The notes under the pieces were generated by a model. It did not search any database. It was not told the DNA's origin and was given only the letters and a program-made list of their open reading frames with translations. Of a DNA stretch of 64,000 nucleotides, positions 24,407-35,430 are shown piece by piece. The DNA is taken from the NCBI GenBank assembly GCA_017506865.1, contig JAFCMP010000035.1, positions 1,302,001 to 1,366,000 on the forward strand. The letters are read 5' to 3'. Source of the stretch: Tribonema minus. Its lineage: Eukaryota > Sar > Xanthophyceae > Tribonematales > Tribonemataceae. A program made the position numbers and the translations under genes. The first letter of the stretch is position 1; each line of letters opens with the position of its first letter.

Positions 24407-27400
24407 ATGATGTCTGACTCTACTTCAGGGGGAGCCGCACCGGCGGCCATTGCGGCAGCTGCTGCTGCAGCAGCGGCTGCCGCGGCGGGCATAGACCCTG
24501 CGCAGCCTGAGGCAGTGCAGGCGCCCGCTCAGCCTGCAACAGCTGCCATCTATCCGCGCTGCCCTTTATATGACACTGGCTGCCTCTTTCGGGTGCCAGT
24601 GCCCAAACCGCGCCTCCGCCGGAACGGGGAGGCGAACACGCTCACGGCGCAGACGTCGGCGTCGCTGGCGCTGGCGCGCCGCATCGCCACGACGCTGGCG
24701 GATCACCAGCGCCGCGAGCATCCGAATGTGCCTGCCGACTTTCTCGCGCGTATGCAGGCGGTCGACGATGAGTGTTTGACTCTCCACCGAGCCGGCGCGG
24801 GCACCTACTACGCCGTGGAACCCGAGCTGCTACTCTGCGCATGCGCCTCGTGCGGCGAGCCAGGGTGCGTGCGCACGAAATTGCACCAGCGCGACCACCT
24901 GTACAAGTCCCGGGGGGCGGCCGCAACGCAGCGGCCACACGGGCCCCGCGTCGCGCCTCTGCCCCCCATCCTCCCCCTCTCTACAGCCAGCGGCGGCGCG
25001 CGCGGCCCCGGCGCCCGCGCAGCTGCCGCTGTGGCTGCGGCAGGGCCAACATGGCGCAGCGCGCTTCCGCTCTGGACGCTGGCGCCGCTCTCGCCCGCGC
25101 GCGCAGCGCTTGACGACCTCTCCTTTGACTATGTTCTGCAGCAGCAACTGGTGGTCGGCCGCCGCATTCGCCTGGAGCACCGCTCGGACTTCACAGCCGC
25201 CTTGACGGCCACGCTGGCGGGCCTCCGGGAAGCGCAGACGGCGGTAGCGCAGGCACACGGGGTTGAGGCAGCGGCACAGGCGTCCGCCACAGCCGGTGCA
25301 TGGTGCAAGCTGCTGCATCTGCTGCCGTGCCTGCTGCTTGTACCCGACGGCTCCCTGCCGCGGGCGCACCGTTTTGCGGCCTTCGTGGCAGGCGACCTGG
25401 ACCTGCTCACGCGCACAGCGCTGGCCTTCTGCCGCCGCGGCGCCGCCCGTGCGTGCACGCGCCGCGCTAGGTCTATGACGGAGGCGGCGGCGGCAGTGCG
25501 GGAACGCGCGGCGGCGACGGCGCGGCAGCCGGGCGGCGTCGGGCGCGCCGCGCGGCTGCTGGCGGAGGGTGCTGACACATCTGCCCCCCGCGACTCTGCT
25601 ACCTTGCATAAACTGCAGGCTAAACACCCAGCTGGCGATGCGTCTGCGAAGCTGGATGCCGCGGCATCGCGGGCGCGCAGCTTGGTGGCGGCGGCGGCGC
25701 TGGCGGCGCCGGCACCACTCAACTGCGCTTCATTCACGGCGGACGGGCTACGCGAGGCCATCCTCGCCGCCAACCCTGGCTCGGCCGCCGGTCCCTCTGG
25801 GCTGCGCAACTCCCACCTCCAGCAGTGCGTCCGGCACACGGCGCACACGTCGGGGCGCACGGTTGACTGGCTCCTTGAGCTGCTGGCGTGGCTGGGTACC
25901 GCGGTGTACTCCACCCCCGCCGCGCTGCCCGCCCCCTTTTGGCGCCTTCACGCGGCCGCGCGCCTCAGCGCTGTGGGCGAGAAGGCGCGCCCCATCGCGT
26001 GCGGCGACACCATCCGCCGCCTGTTCGCCCGCACCTTCTGCACGGACACCCGGGACCGCGTCTCCGCGCTGCTGGAACCAATTGGCCAGTTTGGGGTCGG
26101 CGCGCGGGGGGGCGCAGAGAGAGTGGCGCTCATGGCGCAGCTCACGCATGAGTGCGGCGGCGTGCTCCTTGCCATTGACGGCAGTAATGCCTTCAACGCG
26201 CTGTCGCGCTCGGCAGTCCTCACCGCGGTGGCCGAGCATCTGCCTGGCCTGTACGGCTACGTCGAGCACATCTACGGCCCCGGCCGGGCCCCTTGGCTAC
26301 AATTTGGCCTAGATGGGCACGCCGACGCCGCCATCATCCTCTCCCAACAGGGCGTGCAGCAGGGCGACCCATTGGGGCCGCTGCTGTTCGCGCTGGCACT
26401 GCGCGGCACCATGGTGGCTGCCCGCGCCAAGTTCCCGCAACTGGCGCTTCCGGGCTACCTCGATGACCTCACCATCATGACGCCCAGCTGTGACGCGCCG
26501 GTGCTCGACCACGTTGGCCGCGCGTTCTGCTTCATACAACAGGCGCTGAGCGAGCTCAACATTCAGGTCAACGTCACGAAATGCGCGGCGGTGGTGCCGG
26601 CCTCAGGCGGCGCCCGCGAGCGCGCCGCCGCCGTCTTTGCCGCCGCCAATGTCCCCGTACCAGTATGTGACGACGGCATCACGCTGATGGGGGTGCCGGT
26701 CGGCACCGAGGGCTTCGTGCGCGCGCAAGTGGCGGCGACCCTTCGTGCCCCCGGCACCGACCGCCTGGTTGCGGAGCTTGTGCAGATGGAGGATGTGCAG
26801 GCTGCCTTCTCCATTCTGCGTCTTGCCGTCCCCGCCCGCGCAGGGCATGTCTCGCGCAATACAGCGCCATCCCTCACGCACGAGGAGCTACGGCGCTTCG
26901 ACGCCATCACGCTAGCGGCCGTGGCCGCGCTGGCGCAGGAGCCATCGGCGGGTCTTACGCCGCCGGCCCACCAGCGCGCGCCGGCGGCGGGTGACGATTG
27001 CCGCGGCCCGCCGGCGGTTTCGGCGGCGGCGGCGCCGCCCTCTCTGTGGGCGGCGGCAGTGGCATGGGTACGCGGCGCCGACTGGGGTGGCGAGGCCCCA
27101 GTGACGCTACCAGCACATCAGCAGGTACGCGTGCATCTGCGGCTGGGGAGTGGTGGCTTTGGCGTGCTGGGCGCGGCGCCCCGTGCATGTGCCGCATTTG
27201 CTGCACGTTCCCTCGAGTGCATGGGGCCGGCACTGGCGGCATTTCCAGTCGCGGCACGCAGCCGCGTCCTAGAGCATGCCCGCTATGGCTTCACCTTCAC
27301 CCAGATAGCTACCTGCCTGCAGCAGCTGCGCAGCGGCAGCGATGAGGCTGCAGCGGCCCTCGCACTGCTCCTGCCCACGGTCTGGTACCAGGACTGGCGC

Positions 27401-28573
27401 CAGGACGACGGCGCATGGCGGGCGCTGCGCGATCTGCTGCAACGGGCAGGCGGAGCTGCGGGGCCGGGCATGCGGACTCGCGCCGGCGCGCGCCGCGCTG
27501 CTGCGCCAGCGGTGGCGCGCGAGCCAGGCTCTGCCCAGGCCCCGCCGGCCGCCGTGCTGCCGCGGCGTCAAGCGGCGCTATCACGGGTGCTAGACGCAGC
27601 GCTCGCCGCCACGCAGCTGCGTCGGCTTGAAGCAGCAAATGCGTTGGAAGCAGTCGCGGCGTGGCGCAGCGGCGCCTCTAAGGGGGCCATGGGTTTCTTG
27701 GCGCAATTGCCGAGCACTGACCCAGCGGAGACCATGTCCCCGCCGGAATTCCGCGAGACGCTGCGGCGCCACCTGGGCGTGGAGCGCCCCGCCCCCGCTG
27801 CGGCGCGGTGCCCCAAGTGCCATAGACCAGTGGACTCGGGTGCCCACTTGCGCCGCTGCACACAAGGGCTTAACGTCACGCGACACAACTTGCTCGCAGA
27901 CGCGCTCTTTCAGCTGCTCAAGCAGGTGGCCCACCTCCGCGGTCTCGACCGGGACACCCTTGCCCCCTTCCGCCGCTACGCGGCGCGCCACGGGTTCAAC
28001 AAGTTCATGGACATCGTCTTTGGCAGCAACCAGGTCTGCCTTCCAGTCCCTAAAGTGCAGCCGAGCGCCGACGCGGTAGCAGCAGGCCGGTGCACTAAAC
28101 TGCGCGGCGGCTTTGAAGTAGCTTGTTGCATAGACGTCACCATACGTGACAGCTCATGCCCCTCCCGCCTCCGTCAGGCTCAGGGGGGCGCGCGCGATGT
28201 GCAGCGCGTGCTTGAATCGGCTTCGCAGGAAAAGATAGACACATACGTAGTCTCAGGGGCCCTGGACCCCACTACACACACCCTATTTTCCGCAGCCTTT
28301 GACCACTTCGGCGCTATGTCACGCGACACCCAAGCGCTGCTACACGCACTCGCCGAGCAGAGCTCGCAGGGCAGCTACAATCTCGCGCAGCGCGTTGCCT
28401 TCTGGCGCCGCCGCACCTCCCTCGCGCTACAGCGCGCGCTCACACGTGTCGTGATCGACAACTGGAACGCAGTCATTGCCCCTGATGGCGACGTCAGCGC
28501 TTACCGCCGCATCGCACTGTTGCAAGTGCCGCGGCCCTCGCCGGCCAGCGCCGAACCGCCGGCTCCTCCGTAG
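24407..28573 (+). CDS. Non-LTR retrotransposon ORF2: zinc fingers, reverse transcriptase, CCHC and RLE-like endonuclease, copy A
   Basis: 1388 residues. N-terminal Cys/His clusters (CPLYDTGC...HQRREH; CASCGEPGCVRTKLHQRDH) resemble the DNA-binding fingers of R2-type elements. The reverse transcriptase core has motif A LLAIDGSNAFNAL (about residue 588), motif B GVQQGDPLGPLLFALAL (about 647) and catalytic LPGYLDDLTI (about 682). After the thumb comes a zinc knuckle (CPKCHRPVDSGAHLRRC, about 1135). A C-terminal segment follows with ACCIDVTIRDS (about 1241), in the position and style of the restriction-like endonuclease of R2/NeSL/CRE-type LINEs. No apurinic endonuclease domain is seen. It should nick target DNA and prime reverse transcription there. 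The frame is uninterrupted. Confidence 0.9.
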   Translation: MMSDSTSGGAAPAAIAAAAAAAAAAAAGIDPAQPEAVQAPAQPATAAIYPRCPLYDTGCLFRVPVPKPRLRRNGEANTLTAQTSASLALARRIATTLADHQRREHPNVPADFLARMQAVDDECLTLHRAGAGTYYAVEPELLLCACASCGEPGCVRTKLHQRDHLYKSRGAAATQRPHGPRVAPLPPILPLSTASGGARGPGARAAAAVAAAGPTWRSALPLWTLAPLSPARAALDDLSFDYVLQQQLVVGRRIRLEHRSDFTAALTATLAGLREAQTAVAQAHGVEAAAQASATAGAWCKLLHLLPCLLLVPDGSLPRAHRFAAFVAGDLDLLTRTALAFCRRGAARACTRRARSMTEAAAAVRERAAATARQPGGVGRAARLLAEGADTSAPRDSATLHKLQAKHPAGDASAKLDAAASRARSLVAAAALAAPAPLNCASFTADGLREAILAANPGSAAGPSGLRNSHLQQCVRHTAHTSGRTVDWLLELLAWLGTAVYSTPAALPAPFWRLHAAARLSAVGEKARPIACGDTIRRLFARTFCTDTRDRVSALLEPIGQFGVGARGGAERVALMAQLTHECGGVLLAIDGSNAFNALSRSAVLTAVAEHLPGLYGYVEHIYGPGRAPWLQFGLDGHADAAIILSQQGVQQGDPLGPLLFALALRGTMVAARAKFPQLALPGYLDDLTIMTPSCDAPVLDHVGRAFCFIQQALSELNIQVNVTKCAAVVPASGGARERAAAVFAAANVPVPVCDDGITLMGVPVGTEGFVRAQVAATLRAPGTDRLVAELVQMEDVQAAFSILRLAVPARAGHVSRNTAPSLTHEELRRFDAITLAAVAALAQEPSAGLTPPAHQRAPAAGDDCRGPPAVSAAAAPPSLWAAAVAWVRGADWGGEAPVTLPAHQQVRVHLRLGSGGFGVLGAAPRACAAFAARSLECMGPALAAFPVAARSRVLEHARYGFTFTQIATCLQQLRSGSDEAAAALALLLPTVWYQDWRQDDGAWRALRDLLQRAGGAAGPGMRTRAGARRAAAPAVAREPGSAQAPPAAVLPRRQAALSRVLDAALAATQLRRLEAANALEAVAAWRSGASKGAMGFLAQLPSTDPAETMSPPEFRETLRRHLGVERPAPAAARCPKCHRPVDSGAHLRRCTQGLNVTRHNLLADALFQLLKQVAHLRGLDRDTLAPFRRYAARHGFNKFMDIVFGSNQVCLPVPKVQPSADAVAAGRCTKLRGGFEVACCIDVTIRDSSCPSRLRQAQGGARDVQRVLESASQEKIDTYVVSGALDPTTHTLFSAAFDHFGAMSRDTQALLHALAEQSSQGSYNLAQRVAFWRRRTSLALQRALTRVVIDNWNAVIAPDGDVSAYRRIALLQVPRPSPASAEPPAPP

Positions 28574-28635
28574 ATTTAGTTATTGCAAGCCCGATTTATC
28601 GTGCGCGCAGCCCATGCGGTCCAGGACATAATATA

Positions 28636-28654
28636 CAACTTCATGTCAAAGTTG
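28636..28654. repeat. Palindrome centre between the two LINE tails
   Basis: CAACTT (28636-28641), a 7-nt spacer catgtca, then AAGTTG (28649-28654). Outside it the two 3' ends are perfect inverted copies for at least 70 bp on each side. Confidence 0.9.
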
Positions 28655-28716
28655 TATATTATGTCCTGGACCGCATGGGCTGCGCGCACGATAAATCGGG
28701 CTTGCAATAACTAAAT

Positions 28717-31700
28717 CTACGGAGGGGCCGGCGGTTCGGCGCTGGCCGGCGAGGGCCGCGGCACCTGCAACAGTGCGATGCGGCGGTAAGCGCTGACCTC
28801 GCCATCAGGGGCAATGACTGCGTTCCAGTTGTCGATCACGACACGTGTGAGCGCGCGCTGTAGCGCGAGGGAGGTGCGGCGGCGCCAGAAGGCAACGCGC
28901 TGCGCGAGATTGTAGCTGCCCTGCGAGCTCTGCTCGGCGAGTGCGTGTAGCAGCGCTTGGGTGTCGCGTGACATAGCGCCGAAGTGGTCAAAGGCTGCGG
29001 AAAATAGGGTGTGTGTAGTGGGGTCCAGGGCCCCTGAGACTACGTAGGTGTCTATCTTTTCCTGCGAAGCCAATTCTAGCACGCGCTGCACATCGCGCGC
29101 GCCCCCCTGAGCCTGACGGAGGCGGGAGGGGCATGAGCTGTCACGTATGGTGACGTCTATGCAACAAGCTACTTCAAAGCCGCCGCGCAGTTTAGTGCAC
29201 CGGCCTGCTGCTACCGCGTCGGCGCTCGGCTGCACTTTAGGGACTGGAAGGCAGATCTGGTTGCTGCCAAAGACGATGTCCATGAACTTGTTGAACCCGT
29301 GGCGCGCCGCGTAGCGGCGGAAGGGGGCAAGGGTGTCCCGGTCGAGACCGCGGAGGCGGGCCACCTGCTTGAGCAGCTGAAAGAGCGCGTCTGCGAGCAA
29401 GTTGTGTCGCGTGACGTTAAGCCCTTGTGTGCAGCGGCGCAGGTGGGCACCCGAGTCCACTGGTTTATGGCACTTGGGGCACCGCGCCGCAGCGGGGGCG
29501 GGGCGCTCCACGCCCAGGTGGCGCCGCAGCGTCTCACGGAATTCCGGCGGGGACATGGTCTCCGCTGGGTCAGTGCTCGGCAATTGCGCCAAGAAACCCA
29601 TGGCCCCCTTAGAGGCGCCGCTGCGCCACGCCGCGACTGCTTCCAACGCATTTGCTGCTTCAAGCCGCCGCAGCTGCGTGGCGGCGAGCGCTGCGTCTAG
29701 CACCCGTGATAGCACCGCTTGACGCCGCGGCAGCACGGCGGCCGGCGGGGCCTGGGCAGAGCCTGGCTCGCGCGCCACCGCTGGCGCAGCAGCGCGGTGC
29801 GCGCCGGCGCGAGTCCGCATGCCCGGCCCCGCAGCTCCGCCTGCCCGTTATAGCAGATCGCGCAGCGCCCGCCACGCGCCGTCGTCCTGGCGCCAGTCCT
29901 GGTACCAGACCGAGGGCAGGAGCAGTGCGAGCGCCGATGCAGCATCGTCGCTGCCGCTGCGCAGCTGCTGCAGGCAGGTAGCTATCTGCGTGAAGGTGAA
30001 GCCGTAGCGGGCGTGCTGCAGGACGCGGCTGCGTGCCGCGGCTGGAAACGCCGCCAGTGCCGGTCCCATGCACTCGAGGGTACGTGCAGCAAATGCGGCA
30101 CATGCACGCGGCGCTGCGCCCAGCACGCCAAAGCCACCGCTCCCCAGCCGCAGATGCACGCGTACCTGCTGGTGTGCTGGTAGCGTCACTGGGGCCCCGC
30201 CACCCCAGTCGGCGCCGCGTACCCATGCCACTGCCGCCGCCCACGGAGAGGGCGGCGCCGCCGTCGCCGCAACCGCCGGCGGGCCGCGGCGATCGTCAGC
30301 AGCCGCCGGCGCGCCCCCGTGGGCCGGCGGCGCGCCCTCGTGGGCCGGCGGCGTAAGACCCGCCGATGGTTCCTGCGCCAGCGCGGCCACGGCCGCTTGC
30401 GTGACGGCGTCGAAGCGCTGTAGCTCCTCGTGCGTGAGGGATGGCGCCGTGTTGCGCGCGACATGCCCTGCGCGGGCGGGGACGGCAAGACGCAGAATGG
30501 AGAAGGCAGCCTGCACATCCTCCATCTGCACCAGCTCCGCCACCAGGCGGTCGGTGCTGGGGGCACGAAGGGTCGCCGCTACGTGTGCGCGCACGAACTC
30601 CTCGGTGCCGACCGCCACCCCCATCAGTGTGATGCCGTCGTCGCATACTGGTACGGGGACATTGGCGGCGGCGAAGATGGCAGCGGCGCGCTCGCGAGCG
30701 CCGCCTGAGGCCGGCACCAGCGCCGCGCATTTCGTGACGTTGACCTGAATGTTTAGCTCGCTCAGCGCCTGTTGTATGAAGCAGAACGCGCGACTGACGT
30801 GGCCGAGCACTGACGGGTCACAGCTGGGCGTCATGATGGTGAGGTCATCGAGGTAGCCCGGAAGCGCCAGCTGCGGGAACTTGGCGCGGGCAGCCACCAT
30901 GGTGCCGCGCAGTGCCAGCGCGAACAGCAGCGGCCCCAATGGGTCGCCCTGCTGCACGCCCTGTTGGGAGAGGATGATGGCGGCGTCGGCGTGCCCATCT
31001 AGGCCAAATTGTAGCCAAGGGGCCCGGCCGGGGCCGTAGATGTGCTCGACGTAGCCGTACAGGTCAGGCAGATGCTCGGCCACCGCGGTGAGGACTGCCG
31101 AGCGCGACAGCGCGTTGAAGGCATTACTGCCGTCAATGGCAAGGAGCACGCCGCCGCACTCATGCGTGAGCTGCGCCATGAGCGCCACTCTCTCTGCGCC
31201 CCCCCGCGCGCCGACCCCAAACTGGCCAATTGGTTCCAGCAGCGCGGAGACGCGGTCCCGGGTGTCCGTGCAGAAGGTGCGGGCGAACAGGCGGCGGATG
31301 GTGTCGCCGCACGCGATGGGGCGCGCCTTCTCGCCCACAGCGCTGAGGCGCGCGGCCGCGTGAAGGCGCCAAAAGGGGGCGGGCAGCGCGGCGGGGGTGG
31401 AGTACACCGCGGTACCCAGCCACGCCAGCAGCTCAAGGAGCCAGTCAACCGTGCGCCCCGACGCGTGCGCCGTGTGCCGAACGCACTGCTGGAGGTGGGA
31501 GTTGCGCAGCCCAGAGGGACCGGCGGCCGAGCCAGGGTTGGCGGCGAGGATGGCCTCGCGCAGCCCGTCCGCCGTGAACGAAGCGCCGTTGAGTGGTGCT
31601 GCCGCTGCCAGCGCCGACGCCGCCACCGAGCTGCGCGCTCGCATTGCCGCGGCATCCAGCTTCGCAGACGCGTCGCCGGCTGGGTGTTTGGCCTGCAGTT

Positions 31701-32904
31701 TATGCAAGGTAGCGGAGTCGCGGGGGGCAGATGTGTCAGCACCCTCCGCCAGCAGCCGCGCGGCGCGCCCGACGCCGCCCGGCTGCCGCGCCGTCGCCGC
31801 CGCGCGCTCCCGCACTGCCGCCGCCGCCTCCGTCATAGATCTAGCGCGGCGCGCGCACGCACGGGCGGCGCCGCGGCGGCAGAAGGCCAGCGCTGTGCGC
31901 GTGAGCAGGTCCAGGTCGCCTGCCACAAAGGCCGCAAAACGGTGCGCCCGCGGCAGGGAGCCGTCGGGTACAAGCAGCAGGCACGGCAGCAGATGCAGCA
32001 GCTTGCACCATGCACCGGCTGTGGCGGACGCCTGTGCCGCTGCCTCAACCCCGTGTGCCTGCGCTACCGCCGTCTGCGCTTCCCGGAGGCCCGCCAGCGC
32101 GGCCGTCAAGGCGGCTGTGAAGTCCGAGCGGTGCTCCAGGCGAATGCGGCGGCCGACCACCAGTTGCTGCTGCAGAACATAGTCAAAGGAGAGGTCGTCA
32201 AGCGCTGCGCGCGCGGGCGAGAGCGGCACCAGCGTCCAGAGCGGAAGCGCGCTGCGCCATGTTGGCCCTGCCGCAGCCACAGCGGCAGCTGCGCGGGCGC
32301 CGGGGCCGCGCGCGCCGCCGCTGGCTGTAGAGAGGGGGAGGATGGGGGGCAGAGGCGCGACGCGGGGCCCGTGTGGCCGCTGCATTGCGGCCGCCCCCCG
32401 GGACTTGTACAGGTGGTCGCGCTGATGCAATTTCGTGCGCACGCACCCGGGCTCGCCGCACGAGGCGCATGCGCAGAGTAGCAGCTCGGGTTCCACGGCG
32501 TAGTAGGTGCCCGCGCCGGCTCGGTGGAGAGTCAAACACTCGTCGTCGATCGCCTGCATACGCGCGAGAAAGTCGGCAGGCACATTCGGATGCTCGCGGC
32601 GCTGGTGATCCGCCAGCGTCGTGGCGATGCGGCGCGCCAGCGCCAGCGACGCCGACGTCTGCGCCGTGAGCGTGTGCGCCTCCCCGTTCCGGCGGAGGCG
32701 CAGTTTGGGCACTGGCACCCGAAAGAGGCAGCCAGTGTCATGTAAAGGGCAGCGCGGATAGATGGCAGCCGTTGCAGGCTGAGCGGGCGCCTGCACTGCC
32801 TTAGGCTGCGCAGGGTCTACGCCCGCCGCGGCAGCCGCTGCTGCAGCAGCAGCTGCCGCAATGGCCGCCGGTGCGGCTCCCCCTGAAGTAGAGTCAGACA
32901 TCAT
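28717..32904 (-). pseudogene. ORF2 of copy B, one in-frame stop
   Basis: Same domain order as ORF2 of copy A and collinear with it. TAA at 29848-29850 replaces a Gln codon (CTGCAA in A, CTATAA here), cutting off the CCHC and endonuclease part; the frame then stays open to 28717. A 21-bp insertion duplicates part of a Pro/Ala/His linker (PAHEGAPPAHGGAP). The RT motifs YLDD and GVQQGDPLGP are intact. Confidence 0.9.
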
Positions 32905-32937
32905 TACGATGGATGAGGGGAGCGCCGCACCGGCGGC

Positions 32938-35430
32938 TTACAGGCCCGTGGCGCCGCCGCCTCCCTCCGGTGCCGGCGGCTGGGCCGTCGAGGTGGAGAG
33001 GAAGCGGTCGGCGGCGGACTGACCTTGGGGCAGCCCGCGCGCGGGGCGTGCAGCGGGGGGTTCCGCCGCCGAGCCCGGCGTGCGCTCAGCAGCCGTGCGC
33101 TTGCGGCTGGCGCGGGGTGTGCCACTGTCGGACATAAGCGCGCTGCTGTCACTGGCAGGCATGGGGGGCTGCCTACTGCGCGAGGGGGAGGCGCTGCAGC
33201 CGCTGCCGTGCCGAGCCGCTGGCGACGATGTGCGCCGACACCGCGAGCGCCCGCGTGAGCAAGAGCGCGGCAGCTGCCGCGGCGCCGCCGCTGCCTCCAG
33301 TGCCACCGCGGGGTCCGCTGCCGCGCTTGCGGCCGCTGCCGCTGCTGCGCTGGCAGCACCTACAGCGGGCGGCGGCGCGCCCGCCGCCGCCGCGCCTGCC
33401 GCCTCCGCGCCCGCCGCCGTTGCCCCGTCCGCCGCCACCGCCGCCGCAGCGCCAGCCGCTGCAGAGCTAGCCTCAAGGGCTCCCGCCACGGGCGTGGTGG
33501 CCACCGTGCCGGCGGCGTCCGCCGCCGGCACCGCCACGCTCGCAGCGCGCGCCGCTTCCGCTGTCAGCTGCGCCTCGAGTCGAGCGGTCGCCGCAGCGTT
33601 GCGCACCTGCTCTCCTTCACGCAGGCTCCGTTGCTGCGCCGCCAGCCGCTCCGCACGAACTTGCTCTGCCAGAGACCGGTCGCAATCGGCCTCAGCAGCC
33701 CGCTTTCCCGCCTCGGAGGCTGCCAGCAGCTTTGTCAGTGCCTTGACCTGCTGCTGCAGACCCTTCCGCGCGGTCCTCCCCTCCAAGATGGCCCCCTGCA
33801 GCTGCTGAATGCGCTGCTCCTGGCCCAGCTGCGCAGGGTCCGCGTCGGCCGCCGGCGGCGGCGGCGAGGCGCCCGGCGACGCGCTCGCCAGCGCGGGCGT
33901 CGAGGCGGCGGCAGCGTCCGTCGCGGCGGCGCCGGTCGCCGCCGGCGCTGGGGGGTGCGAGGCGGCGGCGCCGGTGGGCGCACGCTGCGTCGCAGCGGCT
34001 GCCGCCGCGGCGGCTGCAGCCGTGGCTACCGCAGGGTCACCGGCGGCTGTGCCAGTGGCGGCGGCTGGCGTGGTGCAGGCCGCGGGGAGCGTGGTGTGCG
34101 CGCAGCGCGTTGCCCGGCACTGCTGACCCGGGCGCGTGAAGTGCCGTCGCAGGCAGGACGGGCACGCTGTCAGATTGTCAGGGCCCAGCAGCCGCAGCGC
34201 TACTTCCGTGCCGTCCACCGCGCATAGGACCGAGTGCGCGAGTCGCCGCGCAACGCCGCGGACCACTGTTAGTTCCCAAACACCCGCGGCGCCTGGCGAT
34301 GCCGCCGACGCCGGCGCCGCGGATGAGGCCGCACCGCTAAAGCCTACGCCGCAGGTCTTCAGAGCGCTGGCCAGCAGCAGAAAGGCGGCGGAAGTGCCGC
34401 CGCCGCCCGCCCGCAAGCGCACCGGCGCGATGGGCATGCCAGGAGCTGCGAGTGCAGGCGCAAGCAGCATTGCAAGCTGCGCTGCAGACCACGCCGCCGG
34501 CGCGCCGCGCACGGTGACCGTGACCGGGGCGCTCATGTCACCAGCGCGGGTGATGCGCAGGCGGAAGCCGCTGAAGCTGAAGTCAGCGGAGTCGCCGACC
34601 GTTCCGAGCGCCGCGTCAACGAGCGCGGCCGGCGCCCGCAAGCATAGCGTGCGGAAGTCATCGCGAGGCGACAGAGGCCCCAGCGTCTCTGCACCCTTGA
34701 ATAGGGACGCAAGTGAGGCAGCGTCTCCAGCGCCGGCCCTCGCCGCGTCGTGCATGTGCGTGAGCGCCGCCGCTAGCAGCTGCTGGCGCCCCCGCGTGAG
34801 TCGGGCGCGGCGCTGTGCAGCCGCCGCAGGGGTGCTGCGCTCGCGCTTGTGAGGCTGACGGGCCGGCGCGAGCTCTGCTAACAGTGCGCGGACGCTGGCC
34901 GGCAAGGCAGCCACGTGCTCCTGGGTGTAGCAGGTGACTGGATCCACCGTAAACGAGACTAGGTCTGTGCCGGCTGCCGCCGCCGGCGGCACAAATGGCT
35001 GTCCCTCCGCTGTCGGACGGCCCTGCACGCGCGCCGCCATCGCCATGAGGCGGCCCGCAGCGGCTCCACCCTGGCGCCCCACCGCCGGGACAGCGGGGGG
35101 CACGAAGAAGTACTGCTCCTGTTCAGCGGCGTGGAACATCTCGCTCGCCTGATGGTCTAGCTGCCCTGGAGTGAGGGCGGATGGGGCTGGGGTTGGCGTG
35201 TAGCTGCCTCGGGGAGTGAAGTAGGCTCCATCGTGGCCGTGCAGCAGCCGTGCCTCCTCCCGAAGCAGGTTGCTCTTCGCTGTAAGCGACGGGGGTGTTG
35301 TCGCAGTTTTGGCGGCTTTGGCCGCCCACGAGGCAGCAGCAGCAGGAGGGGTGGCCGCGCGACCAGGTGGGCCAGCTGGCGTGTCGCCAGTCGCCGCTGG
35401 CAGCACCACCTCCATCGCTTCGGATGGCAT
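32938..35430 (-). CDS. Non-LTR retrotransposon ORF1, copy B
   Basis: 830 residues, the same length as copy A, with only scattered replacements in the parts I compared. It starts at the equivalent ATG (35430). Zinc motif, coiled coil and Arg/Ser patch are all present and the frame is intact. Confidence 0.8.
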   Translation of the reverse strand: MPSEAMEVVLPAATGDTPAGPPGRAATPPAAAASWAAKAAKTATTPPSLTAKSNLLREEARLLHGHDGAYFTPRGSYTPTPAPSALTPGQLDHQASEMFHAAEQEQYFFVPPAVPAVGRQGGAAAGRLMAMAARVQGRPTAEGQPFVPPAAAAGTDLVSFTVDPVTCYTQEHVAALPASVRALLAELAPARQPHKRERSTPAAAAQRRARLTRGRQQLLAAALTHMHDAARAGAGDAASLASLFKGAETLGPLSPRDDFRTLCLRAPAALVDAALGTVGDSADFSFSGFRLRITRAGDMSAPVTVTVRGAPAAWSAAQLAMLLAPALAAPGMPIAPVRLRAGGGGTSAAFLLLASALKTCGVGFSGAASSAAPASAASPGAAGVWELTVVRGVARRLAHSVLCAVDGTEVALRLLGPDNLTACPSCLRRHFTRPGQQCRATRCAHTTLPAACTTPAAATGTAAGDPAVATAAAAAAAAAATQRAPTGAAASHPPAPAATGAAATDAAAASTPALASASPGASPPPPAADADPAQLGQEQRIQQLQGAILEGRTARKGLQQQVKALTKLLAASEAGKRAAEADCDRSLAEQVRAERLAAQQRSLREGEQVRNAAATARLEAQLTAEAARAASVAVPAADAAGTVATTPVAGALEASSAAAGAAAAVAADGATAAGAEAAGAAAAGAPPPAVGAASAAAAAAASAAADPAVALEAAAAPRQLPRSCSRGRSRCRRTSSPAARHGSGCSASPSRSRQPPMPASDSSALMSDSGTPRASRKRTAAERTPGSAAEPPAARPARGLPQGQSAADRFLSTSTAQPPAPEGGGGATGL

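Larger units (their letters stand above)
21766..28635 (+). mobile_element. Full-length non-LTR retrotransposon, copy A (left arm of palindrome)
   Basis: The limits are set by similarity with copy B: the 5' limit is about 21766 and the 3' limit is ...aatata at 28635, followed by CAACTT. It contains ORF1 (21881-24373), a 33-nt gap, ORF2 (24407-28573) and a 62-nt tail with no poly(A). Composition is strongly GC-rich and Ala-rich, unlike the flanks. Both ORFs are open, so this copy could be active. Confidence 0.9.
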
